A DNA stretch of 7,947 nt from the NCBI GenBank assembly GCA_016206635.1, contig JACQRF010000147.1:1-7947 (forward strand). Direction: 5' to 3'. Position numbers and translations under genes: made by a program. Source of the stretch: Candidatus Omnitrophota bacterium. GTDB lineage: Bacteria > Omnitrophota > Gorgyraeia > 1-14-0-20-64-10 > JACQQZ01. The notes under the pieces were generated by a model that was not told the origin of the DNA, made no database searches, and was given only the letters and a program-made list of their open reading frames with translations. Below, piece by piece: positions 1 through 6,042 of this stretch. Position 1 is the stretch's first letter; each line of letters starts with the position of its first letter.

Positions 1-515
1 CTGCAGACCGAGTGCCGCAGGAAATAGCGGGCCGTCGCCTCGGCGTACGGGACCACGTTGAACGCCTCGGTCGCCGACACCCCGGCGTAGGGACAGCCGG
101 TCACCGAGCGCACGGTGTTGCCGCACGCCTCGCGGCTGGTCAGCCCCACCTCGGCGATCTGCTGGAGAATGCCGGGGACCTCCGCCCGCTTGATGTGGTG
201 GAACTGGAAATTCTGCCGCGTCGTGATGTGCCCGACCTTCGGGTCGGCGTACCGCTCGGCCAGGGTCGCCAAGACCTCCATCTGCTCCGCCGTGAAGACC
301 CCGTACTTGACCTTCACGCGGATCATGTGCTCGTCGGTCGTCCCGCGGATGCCGTAGATGCCGTTCTCCAGGCGGAACTTCTTGAAGTCGTCGGGGTCGA
401 GCTCCCCCTCGTTCAACCGGTGGATCTGCTCGGCGAACCGCTGGATCTCCTCGAGCTGCGGCTGCGCCGCGCGCGCCCCCCACGACTCCGTCTGCGCCTT
501 GATCAGATTGCCCAT
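1..515 (-). CDS. Siroheme [4Fe-4S] sulfite (or nitrite) reductase, N-terminal part
   Basis: This is the first 171 codons of a gene that continues past the left edge with no stop in frame. The family reduces sulfite to sulfide (or nitrite to ammonia) with six electrons, using siroheme coupled to a [4Fe-4S] cluster. Visible are a charged N-terminal helix region (residues 1-50), the ferredoxin-like half domain (about 52-120) with HMIRVKVKYG and the hallmark TTRQNFQFHHI (98-108), and the start of the next domain with NTVRSVTGCPYAG (133-145), whose Arg136 probably helps bind siroheme or the anion. The cluster cysteines lie outside the window. The ATG at 515 is 5 nt after the hemB stop, with an AGGGAGG ribosome site (527-533) inside the hemB end. 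Sulfite is the preferred substrate because cysH heads the same run. A nitrite reductase cannot be excluded without the C-terminal part. Confidence 0.9.
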   Translation of the reverse strand, partial: MGNLIKAQTESWGARAAQPQLEEIQRFAEQIHRLNEGELDPDDFKKFRLENGIYGIRGTTDEHMIRVKVKYGVFTAEQMEVLATLAERYADPKVGHITTRQNFQFHHIKRAEVPGILQQIAEVGLTSREACGNTVRSVTGCPYAGVSATEAFNVVPYAEATARYFLRHSVC

Positions 516-520
516 CGGAA

Positions 521-1561
521 TCACTGCCTCCCTGTCGTGCGTGTCGTGCTCAACCGTCGTGCGACCGTGACCGCAGAATACGTAATCAAGAGGTCCGCCC
601 CGGCGCGGCGCATCGCCGTCAACAATTCGTCCGTCGCCCGCGCCTCGTCCACCCAGCCGCGCGCCGCCGCCGCCTTCAGCATCGCGTATTCGCCGCTGAC
701 CTGATAGCAGGCCGTCGGCCAATGGAACCGCTCCTTCACCGCCCGGATCACGTCGAGGTAGGCCGACGCCGGCTTCACCATGACGAGGTCGGCCCCCTCC
801 TCGATATCCAGGGCGACTTCGCGCAGCGCCTCCTCGCGATTGGCGGGGCTCATCTGGTAGCCGCGCCGGTCACCGAACGCCGGGGCCGAAGCGGCCGCCT
901 CGCGGAACGGCCCGTAGAACGCCGAGCAATATTTCGCGGCGTACGCCATGATCGGCGTGTCGGCAAAGCCGGCGGCGTCGAGCGCGCGCCGGATCGCCCG
1001 GACCTGCCCGTCCATCATCGCCGACGGGGCGACGAGATCGGCCCCGGCCCGCGCCTGCGACACCGCGATGGCGGCCAGGCGTTTGAGCGTCGCGTCGTTG
1101 GCCACCGACCGCCCGCGCAAAATCCCGCAATGCCCGTGATCGGTGTACTCGCAGAGGCAGACGTCGGTCATCACCGCCAGCCCCGGCGCCGCCCGCTTGA
1201 TCGCCCGCACCCCCTGCTGGACAATGCCGTCGGCGGCATCCGCCCCGCGCCCCTGGGCGTCTTTCCGGCGGGGCAGGCCGAAGAGCAAGACCCCGCCGAG
1301 GCCGAGCGCCTGCGCCTCCTTCGCGGCCGACGCCAAACTCTTCAGCGAGTGCCGCACCACCCCCGGCATCGAGGGGATCGGTTCCGGCTGCGCGAGCCCC
1401 TCCTTGACGAAGCAGGGGAGCACCAAGTTGCCCGCGCTCCACGCCGACTCCTGCACGAGCCGTCGCAACGCCGGCGTGCGTCGCAGCCGCCGCAGCCGCG
1501 TCGCCGGGTACCGCCCCGAAAAAGGGCCGCTGATATCAGCGGTCCTTTTTTCTGTGGGCAT
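521..1561 (-). CDS. hemB: Delta-aminolevulinic acid dehydratase (porphobilinogen synthase)
   Basis: HemB condenses two 5-aminolevulinate molecules into porphobilinogen, the first common step toward heme, siroheme and cobalamin. The 346-residue product is of usual length. The N-terminal arm has the family's RxRRLRRTPALRRLV signature (about 21-36). The zinc-site motif DVCLCEYTDHGHCG (133-146) supplies Cys135, Cys137 and Cys145, so this is the zinc-dependent type. The two active-site lysines are Lys210 (AAKYCSAFYGPFR) and Lys263 (MVKPASAYLD), the latter forming the Schiff base. The reading frame extends farther upstream, but the ATG at 1561 is chosen because it overlaps the cobA-hemD stop as TAATG and places the arm motif correctly. 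No Shine-Dalgarno is visible there, so reinitiation by ribosomes leaving cobA-hemD is likely. Unusually, codons 4-15 are formed by a terminator-like palindrome. Confidence 0.97.
   Translation of the reverse strand: MPTEKRTADISGPFSGRYPATRLRRLRRTPALRRLVQESAWSAGNLVLPCFVKEGLAQPEPIPSMPGVVRHSLKSLASAAKEAQALGLGGVLLFGLPRRKDAQGRGADAADGIVQQGVRAIKRAAPGLAVMTDVCLCEYTDHGHCGILRGRSVANDATLKRLAAIAVSQARAGADLVAPSAMMDGQVRAIRRALDAAGFADTPIMAYAAKYCSAFYGPFREAAASAPAFGDRRGYQMSPANREEALREVALDIEEGADLVMVKPASAYLDVIRAVKERFHWPTACYQVSGEYAMLKAAAARGWVDEARATDELLTAMRRAGADLLITYSAVTVARRLSTTRTTGRQ
1518..1551. terminator. Terminator-like palindrome within the 5' end of hemB
   Basis: A perfect 16-bp palindrome, CCGCTGATATCAGCGG (1527-1542), is extended by G-rich and A/T arms to about 1518-1551, with one imperfect pair (1526/1543). 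It has six T's after the stem on the plus strand and five on the minus strand, so it resembles a bidirectional Rho-independent terminator. The imperfect pair is a G-U wobble in plus-strand RNA but an A-C mismatch in minus-strand RNA, so the fold is slightly stronger against plus-strand (antisense) transcripts. It lies at codons 4-15 of hemB, just past the cobA-hemD stop. Its action in the operon direction is inferred; translating ribosomes could prevent it from folding. Confidence 0.6.
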
Positions 1562-3099
1562 TAGGGGCGGGCCCCGGCGGCGACGATCGCCTCGATCAAT
1601 CCGTCGAGCGTCCAAGCGCCGCGCGGCGTGATGTGCACGGCCAGCCCCGCCTGCTTGGCGGCGGCCGCCGTCCGTGGGCCGATGCACGCCACCTGCGCGC
1701 CGTTGAGCACCTTGCGCGACGAGAAGCCGGCCCGCTCCAAAATAAGAAAGAAGTTCCGCACCGTCGAGGCGCTGGTGAAGGTGATGATGTCCACGGCGCC
1801 GTCGCCCAGCCGCTCCTGCAGCGCCGCCCTCGAGACGTGCGGGAGCGTGGTGTCGTACAGCGGGATCTCCGAAACCACCGCCCCTTTGGCGCGCAGGCCT
1901 CGCGCCAGGGCATCGCCGATCGCCAGCGACGAGCGCGGGATCAGCACCGTGGCCCCGCTGAGCGGGAGTCGCCGGAACGCCGCGGCCACCCCTTTCGTCG
2001 AAGCATCGGCTGGAACCAGGTCCGGCGTGATCCCCGCCCCCTCCAGCGCCGAGGCCGTCTTCGGCCCGATCGCGCAGACGCGCGCCGTGCCGAACGCCCG
2101 GGCGTCCCTGCCTTGCCGCGCCAGCAGCGCCATCACCGCCTTGACCCCGTGGGCGCTGCCAAACACAACCCAGTCGTACGATGCCAGCCGGGCGGCGAGC
2201 GCCGCTTCGGCCTTCACGCCGAGCGACCTCGGCACGATCGCGATCGCCGGCACCTCAAGACAGGTCGCCCCCAATGACTCCAGGCGCTCAATCAGCTCGG
2301 AGGTATCCCCCTCGGCGCGCGTGACGACGATCCGCCGGCCGGCCAGCGGCGGGCGGGTCCACCACTGGCATTGCTCGCGCCGCGTCACCACGTCGCCGAT
2401 GATCGCCACCACCGGCGGGCCGAACTCCGGACGCTGGGCCAGCAACGGCTCGATCGTGGCGAGCGTCCCGGTCAGCACCGACTGCTCGGGCCGCCCCGCC
2501 CACCGGACCAGCGCGATCGGCGTCGCCGCCGCGCGGCCGGCCCGCCGCAGTTGGGTGAGGATCGCCGGCAGCCGCTCGTGGCCCATCAAGATGACCAGGG
2601 TGTCGCTGCCGCGCGCCAGCGCTTTCCACTGGATGGTCGCGCGCGACTTCGTCGCCGATTCCTGGCCGGTCACGATCGTCACGCTGGAGCTGAGCGTCCG
2701 GTCGGTCAGCGGGATCCCGGCGTAGGCCCCGGCTGCCTGCACTGAGCTGACGCCCGGCACGATCTCACAGGCAATCTTCGCCCGTTTCAACGCCGCGACC
2801 TCTTCCATCCCTCGCCCGAAGATCAGGGGGTCGCCGCCTTTGAGCCGCACGACAACCCGGTGCCGCCGGGCCTTTCGCACGAGCAAGGTATTGATCGCCG
2901 CCTGCGTGCCGCCCTCTTCGCCGACGGTTTTTCCCACGTTGATCCGCTCGCACCCGCTCGCCGCCAACCGCACGATCCGCGGATCCACCAAGCGATCGTA
3001 GATCACGCAGTCGGCCTGCGCCAGCAGATCCCCGCCGCGCCGCGTCAGCAACTCCGGGCCGCCCGGCCCGGCGCCTACGAGGTAGACGATGCCTGCCAT
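1561..3099 (-). CDS. cobA-hemD: Fused uroporphyrinogen-III C-methyltransferase / uroporphyrinogen-III synthase
   Basis: The 512-residue protein joins two consecutive siroheme activities. HemD cyclises hydroxymethylbilane to uroporphyrinogen III, and CobA (SUMT) methylates it twice with S-adenosylmethionine to give precorrin-2. The methyltransferase half (about 1-243) shows VYLVGAGPGGPELLT (5-19), VVVRLKGGDPLIFGRG (82-97) and VPGVSSVQAAGAYAGIPLT (114-132). The HemD half (about 254-510) begins at LAGRRIVVTRAEG and contains VVFGSAHGVKAV, CAIGPKTASAL, DIITFTSASTVRNF and ACIGPRTAAAAKQAG, the usual two-lobed pattern. The SUMT motif commonly read as PLTHR is PLTDR here. No precorrin-2 dehydrogenase/ferrochelatase domain is present, unlike CysG. 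The ATG at 3099 lies within hemC, giving a 25-nt overlap with no clear ribosome site, so coupling is likely. The stop overlaps the hemB start as TAATG. The frame is intact. Confidence 0.96.
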   Translation of the reverse strand: MAGIVYLVGAGPGGPELLTRRGGDLLAQADCVIYDRLVDPRIVRLAASGCERINVGKTVGEEGGTQAAINTLLVRKARRHRVVVRLKGGDPLIFGRGMEEVAALKRAKIACEIVPGVSSVQAAGAYAGIPLTDRTLSSSVTIVTGQESATKSRATIQWKALARGSDTLVILMGHERLPAILTQLRRAGRAAATPIALVRWAGRPEQSVLTGTLATIEPLLAQRPEFGPPVVAIIGDVVTRREQCQWWTRPPLAGRRIVVTRAEGDTSELIERLESLGATCLEVPAIAIVPRSLGVKAEAALAARLASYDWVVFGSAHGVKAVMALLARQGRDARAFGTARVCAIGPKTASALEGAGITPDLVPADASTKGVAAAFRRLPLSGATVLIPRSSLAIGDALARGLRAKGAVVSEIPLYDTTLPHVSRAALQERLGDGAVDIITFTSASTVRNFFLILERAGFSSRKVLNGAQVACIGPRTAAAAKQAGLAVHITPRGAWTLDGLIEAIVAAGARP

Positions 3100-4040
3100 G
3101 CGTGGGCCTGTGTGGAGTGTTGGCCGAACAACAAGCGATCCGCCCCTTTCGCGCGCAAATGGCTCGCCAGCGTGATGCCGATTCGCTCGGCGTCATCCTG
3201 CGCGCCCGACAGCGTCTGCCGGACCACGCGGCGCCCGTCCGGCGCGAACACCGCACCGTCGAGCGCCAAGTTCCCCGCCGCGTCAAGCGCCGCCAGCGCC
3301 GCGATCGGCACCTGGCAGCCGCCGCCGAGACTCCGCAACAGCGCCCGTTCCGCCGTCACCGCCAGCCGGGACGGCGCATCGTCGAGCCGCGCGCACACCG
3401 CCAGGAGATCGGGGCGGTCCGCCCGCACCTCGAGGCCCAGCGCCCCCTGCCCCGGGGCCGGCAGCATCTGCGCCGGCTCAAGCCATTGCGCCACGCGCGC
3501 CGCCAAGCCCAGCCGGGCGAGCCCGCAGCCGGCGAGCACGATCGCATCGTATTGGCCCTCATCCAACTTGCGCAGCCGGGTGTCGACGTTGCCGCGGATC
3601 GACAGCAGCTCCAGATCCCGACGCAGCCGCCGCAGTTGCGCCTGCCGCCGCAGCGAGCTGGCGCCGACGCGCGCCCCTGCCGGCAGCAACGCCAGCGAGG
3701 TCCTGTCGCGCGTGACCACCACATCGCGCGGATCGCGGCGCGGCAGGATCGCGCCGAGCGCGAGCCCCGCCGGCAGCTCCGTTGGGAGGTCTTTCACCGA
3801 GTGGACGGCGAGATCCACGCGCCCGGCCAACAGCGCCTCTTCCAGCTCTTTGACGAACCAGCCCTTGCCCGAGCCAGCCGGCAACGGTCCCTCGCCGTGC
3901 GGCCCCCCCTCATCGCCGCCGGCCTTGATCACAATGATCTCGGCCGCCGCGCCCGGCGCGCGCGACGCCAGCGCCGCGTGGACTTCCTGCGCCTGCGCCT
4001 GCGCCAGCGCCGACCCGCGCGTGCCGATCCGGATGGTCAC
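3075..4040 (-). CDS. hemC: Porphobilinogen deaminase (hydroxymethylbilane synthase)
   Basis: HemC polymerises four porphobilinogens into linear hydroxymethylbilane, which the next gene's HemD half cyclises. The 321-residue product is close to the usual 310. It opens with RIGTRGSALAQ (4-14). Asp84 in HSVKDLPTELP is the catalytic aspartate. The arginine-rich cofactor/substrate segment ASSLRRQ...LLSIRGNVDTRL runs about 127-156. Cys242 in GGGCQVPIAA (239-248) is the attachment site of the dipyrromethane cofactor, at the same number as in the E. coli enzyme. The frame is open far upstream, but the GTG at 4040 is chosen because the IGTRGS motif follows at once, a GGAGGTGG site lies 4 nt upstream, and the GTG overlaps the previous stop as GTGA. 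The coding strand has three GGCGCA-type hexamers giving an AQAQAQ stretch at 13-18. No hemA adjoins it here. Confidence 0.97.
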   Translation of the reverse strand: MTIRIGTRGSALAQAQAQEVHAALASRAPGAAAEIIVIKAGGDEGGPHGEGPLPAGSGKGWFVKELEEALLAGRVDLAVHSVKDLPTELPAGLALGAILPRRDPRDVVVTRDRTSLALLPAGARVGASSLRRQAQLRRLRRDLELLSIRGNVDTRLRKLDEGQYDAIVLAGCGLARLGLAARVAQWLEPAQMLPAPGQGALGLEVRADRPDLLAVCARLDDAPSRLAVTAERALLRSLGGGCQVPIAALAALDAAGNLALDGAVFAPDGRRVVRQTLSGAQDDAERIGITLASHLRAKGADRLLFGQHSTQAHAWQASSTS

Positions 4041-4450
4041 GCGGCCACCTCCACGAGCTCCTCCTCGCGGACATGCCCGTCGAGGATCGTGAACGCCCGT
4101 ACCCGCGGCCGCGCCTCCTTGAGCGTCACCAGAAAATACGGCACGCGGCAAAATTCCTGAATCGCCAGCGCGTGGGCGATGTCGCGCCGCGAGGGGTACG
4201 CCTCGGTCGCCACGTGCGAGTGATAAATCGCGCCGTGCTCGAGGCCCTGCGCGCGCAGCGACCGCTGCACGGCTAGCTGCTCCCGAGAATCCATCGTATA
4301 ACTGGTCGGGCTGGCATCGGCGTTGCGCATCGGGATCGCCCGCACCAGCATGCCGTCGCGCGCCGCCAGGTAGCCGCACGCCTCGTTCGGGTAGTCCCGC
4401 TGGGCATGCGCGATCATCTCCTGCAATGCGGCGCCGGTGATCCGCACCAT
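4037..4450 (-). CDS. JAMM/MPN+ zinc metallopeptidase, M67 family (Mec-like)
   Basis: This 137-residue protein is a minimal single-domain JAMM fold. The motif is complete: Glu23 in PNEACGYL, then His77-x-His79, seven residues, Ser87, two residues, Asp90, in HSHVATEAYPSRRD. An active Zn hydrolase is therefore expected. Bacterial stand-alone members include Mec of Mycobacterium, which cleaves cysteine from the C-terminus of the CysO sulfur-carrier protein, and relatives found beside ThiS/MoaD-like carriers. Placement between sulfur-uptake-like genes and siroheme genes, in a run with cysH and a sulfite reductase, fits that role, but no carrier, cysM-like or moeB-like gene is in the window. The ATG at 4450 overlaps the permease stop as TGATG, with GGGAG 8 nt upstream; the GTG one codon earlier is a possible alternative. 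The 3' end overlaps hemC by 4 nt. The Mec activity is inference. Confidence 0.9.
   Translation of the reverse strand: MVRITGAALQEMIAHAQRDYPNEACGYLAARDGMLVRAIPMRNADASPTSYTMDSREQLAVQRSLRAQGLEHGAIYHSHVATEAYPSRRDIAHALAIQEFCRVPYFLVTLKEARPRVRAFTILDGHVREEELVEVAA
4045..4052 (-). promoter_or_regulatory. Ribosome binding site of hemC
   Basis: GGAGGTGG on the minus strand ends 4 nt before the GTG at 4040, with GGAGG itself 7 nt away. It lies inside the last codons of the JAMM gene and supports the GTG start over the long upstream extension of the same frame. Confidence 0.7.
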
Positions 4451-5196
4451 CACGCCGTCTCCCACCGCACGCGGACGGTCCGCTCGAGCCGCGCAAACAC
4501 GAGCCCATCCACCGCGATCCCGATCGCCGCGATGATCACCATGAGCGCGATCAGGTCCGGGATCTGCCGGGACTTGGCCACGGCATGAATGAGCTGCCCC
4601 ATGCCGCGCACCGAGGCCACGAGGAGCTCGCCGGCCATCAGCGCCCGCCAGCCGAACGCCCACGCCAGCCGCAGTCCGTCCACAATCCTCGGCGTGGCGG
4701 CCGGCACGATGACGTGCCAGAATTGTTTGACGCCGTGCGCCCCCATCGTGCGGCCGGCCCACAACGTCAGGGGCGGGACACTGCGGATGCCGGCGCTCGT
4801 GCCGACCATCACGATGCCGGTCGCTCCCAAGACAATGGTAAACAGGATGGTGGTTTCGCCGAGGCCGAACAGGGCGATCGCGAGCGGGACCCAGGCCGCC
4901 GCCGGCATGGCGTGCAGCGCCACCGCCAGCACTCCGAACGCCTCATCCAACAGGCGGTAGCGGCCGAGCAGCAGCCCGGCACCGATGCCAATGACCACGA
5001 CGATGGCGTAGCCGACGGCCATCCGGCGCAGGCTGCCGCCCATCGCCGCCAGGAACGCGGGATCGCTGAGGTTCTGCCCGACGATCCTGAACACCGCGGA
5101 GGCGGCCGGCACCGCCGGCCAGACCTTAGATATGGCTTCCCAGATTCCGATCAGCAGGCACCACAGGACCGCGCGGCGCCATGGGATATTCCGCAT
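4450..5196 (-). CDS. ABC transporter permease, NitT/TauT (SsuC/TauC/NrtB) family
   Basis: This is a 248-residue inner-membrane permease with about six hydrophobic segments, near residues 8-26, 62-80, 86-110, 113-133, 175-195 and 213-235. The family's SLRRMAVGY entry (55-63) is present. So is the cytoplasmic coupling (EAA) loop, AGRTMGAHGVKQFWHVIVPA with TPRIVDGLRLAWAFGW after it (about 147-183), through which it docks with the ATPase. Family members import sulfonates, taurine, nitrate or similar small solutes; the sulfur genes around it favour a sulfur compound, by inference only. The frame opens at 5280, but the ATG at 5196 is chosen because AAGGAG sits 7 nt upstream and the product then has normal length. 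It overlaps the ATPase gene by 71 nt and ends in TGATG with the JAMM gene. No substrate-binding protein gene adjoins. Confidence 0.93.
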   Translation of the reverse strand: MRNIPWRRAVLWCLLIGIWEAISKVWPAVPAASAVFRIVGQNLSDPAFLAAMGGSLRRMAVGYAIVVVIGIGAGLLLGRYRLLDEAFGVLAVALHAMPAAAWVPLAIALFGLGETTILFTIVLGATGIVMVGTSAGIRSVPPLTLWAGRTMGAHGVKQFWHVIVPAATPRIVDGLRLAWAFGWRALMAGELLVASVRGMGQLIHAVAKSRQIPDLIALMVIIAAIGIAVDGLVFARLERTVRVRWETA

Positions 5197-6028
5197 CCAT
5201 GGACTCCTTGACCACCTTCGCAATCTCTTCCTCGAGCGAGCCCAACACCCGCTGCTGGATGGCAATGAGCCGCGGATCATGCTCGCTGCGCGGCCGCGGC
5301 AGGGTGATCGCGTACCGATGCTTGATCTGTCCCGGCCTCGCCGAGATCTCGAACACCCGATCGGCCATCACCGTCGCTTCGCGGACGTTGTGCGTCACGA
5401 AGAAGACGGTGATCTTCAGCCGCTGCCACAGCTCCAACAGCTCCCGCTGCAGCAGGGCTCGCGTCTGCGCGTCGAGCGCGCTGAACGGCTCGTCCATCAG
5501 CAGGATCTTCGGGTGCATCACCAATGCCCGCGCGATCGCCACCCGCTGCTTCATCCCGCCGGAGAGCTGGTGCGGGTAGGCCAGGGCGAAACGGCCCAGG
5601 TGCACGAGCCTGATGAACTCGAGCGCCCGCGCTTGGCGCTCGGGTGCCGGAAGCCCCGCCATCCTCAAGCCGAACTCGACGTTGCCGAGCACCGTCAGCC
5701 ACGGGAACAGCGCCGCCTCCTGGAACACGACGACGCGGTCGGTCCCCGGGCCGGTCACCGGCTGGTCATCCACGAGGACGCGGCCCGCCGTTGGTGTCTC
5801 CAGCCCCGCGATGAGGTGCACCAGCGTGGACTTGCCGCACCCGGACGGGCCGAGCAGACAGACGAATTCCCCGTCCTCAATAGTCAGCGACACCTCCTGC
5901 ACCGCCTCGAGATCGGACGCGGCCTGTCCCTGCCTGCCGCCTGCCTGCCGGACAGGCAGGGGTAGGCCGGCGGCCGACCAGCCGTTCGGGGCGAACCGCT
6001 TGGAAACCCCCTCCAGGACAATCGGCAT
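5126..6028 (-). CDS. ABC transporter ATP-binding protein, NitT/TauT (SsuB/TauB/NrtD) family
   Basis: This 300-residue ATPase drives the permease that follows. All nucleotide-site motifs are intact: Walker A GPSGCGKST (60-68), Q-loop Gln103 in VFQEAALFPW, signature LSGGMKQR (155-162), Walker B ILLMDEPF (175-182) with Glu180, D-loop SALD (183-186) and H-loop His213. The VFQEAALFPWLTVLGNV stretch and the tail LPRPRSEHD (243-251) are typical of the nitrate/sulfonate/taurine group. Oddly, residues about 14-38, between VSKRF and AVQEVSLTI, are roughly 20 longer than usual and are largely encoded by a palindromic repeat (GLPLPVRQAGGRQGQAA). The insert lies in a loop before Walker A and breaks no motif. 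The ATG at 6028 directly follows an in-frame TAA and is 14 nt after the lipoprotein stop. The ribosome site is weak (GAGG about 12 nt away). Confidence 0.95.
   Translation of the reverse strand: MPIVLEGVSKRFAPNGWSAAGLPLPVRQAGGRQGQAASDLEAVQEVSLTIEDGEFVCLLGPSGCGKSTLVHLIAGLETPTAGRVLVDDQPVTGPGTDRVVVFQEAALFPWLTVLGNVEFGLRMAGLPAPERQARALEFIRLVHLGRFALAYPHQLSGGMKQRVAIARALVMHPKILLMDEPFSALDAQTRALLQRELLELWQRLKITVFFVTHNVREATVMADRVFEISARPGQIKHRYAITLPRPRSEHDPRLIAIQQRVLGSLEEEIAKVVKESMDAEYPMAPRGPVVPADRNLGSHI
5204..5209 (-). promoter_or_regulatory. Ribosome binding site of the ABC permease
   Basis: AAGGAG on the minus strand is 7 nt before the ATG at 5196 and lies inside the ATPase coding region. It decides the permease start within a frame that is open to 5280, and makes the 71-nt gene overlap likely to be real. 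Confidence 0.7.
5923..5961. repeat. CCTGCC/GGCAGG palindromic repeat inside the ABC ATPase gene
   Basis: Nested inverted repeats occupy this segment: CCTGTCC (5923-5929) with GGACAGG (5950-5956), CCCTGCCTG (5928-5936) with CAGGCAGGG (5953-5961), and CCTGCCTG (5940-5947) with CAGGCAGG (5953-5960). CTGCCTGCCG also occurs twice in tandem (5930-5939 and 5941-5950). The unit is in frame with the ATPase gene and encodes about residues 22-36. From memory, similar CCTGCCTGCCGGACAGGCAGG palindromes are scattered through several uncultured-bacterial genomes. Only one copy is visible here, so a dispersed family is an inference. Confidence 0.7.
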
Positions 6029-6042
6029 TTAGGCGGCGGGCC

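Noticed and set aside
1..515. Calling the left-edge gene a nitrite reductase
   Set aside because: The visible half domain does not separate nitrite from sulfite reductases. The operon context favours sulfite, so the call keeps both options.
722..1564. Long plus-strand open frame opposite hemB
   Set aside because: Its product is Arg/Pro/His-rich low-complexity sequence with no recognisable motif, typical of the antisense of a G+C-rich gene. HemB on the other strand has every catalytic residue.
1562..1687. Upstream extension of the hemB reading frame
   Set aside because: It is Arg-rich sequence out of frame within the HemD coding region. The TAATG start gives normal family length.
1628..2725. 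Long plus-strand open frame opposite cobA-hemD
   Set aside because: No domain is recognisable and the composition is skewed to Ser/Arg/Ala. The opposite strand carries complete SUMT and HemD motifs.
3984..4010. Tandem TGCGCC hexamers in hemC as a tandem-repeat locus
   Set aside because: There are only about three copies, coding AQAQAQ at a position where HemC proteins tolerate variation, so this is ordinary codon bias.
2860..4160. Two long plus-strand open frames opposite hemC
   Set aside because: They are shadows of hemC codon bias: low-complexity products, no ribosome sites, and they run across several well-supported minus-strand gene ends.
4041..4508. Upstream extension of the hemC reading frame
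   Set aside because: The extension is the JAMM gene read in the wrong frame. The GTG at 4040 has a ribosome site and starts exactly at the HemC N-terminal motif.
5104..5120. GGCCGGC-ACC-GCCGGCC hairpin just after the ATPase stop, as a terminator
   Set aside because: It has no T-tract, lies within permease codons for Ala/Pro-rich sequence, and such GC palindromes are expected at this base composition.
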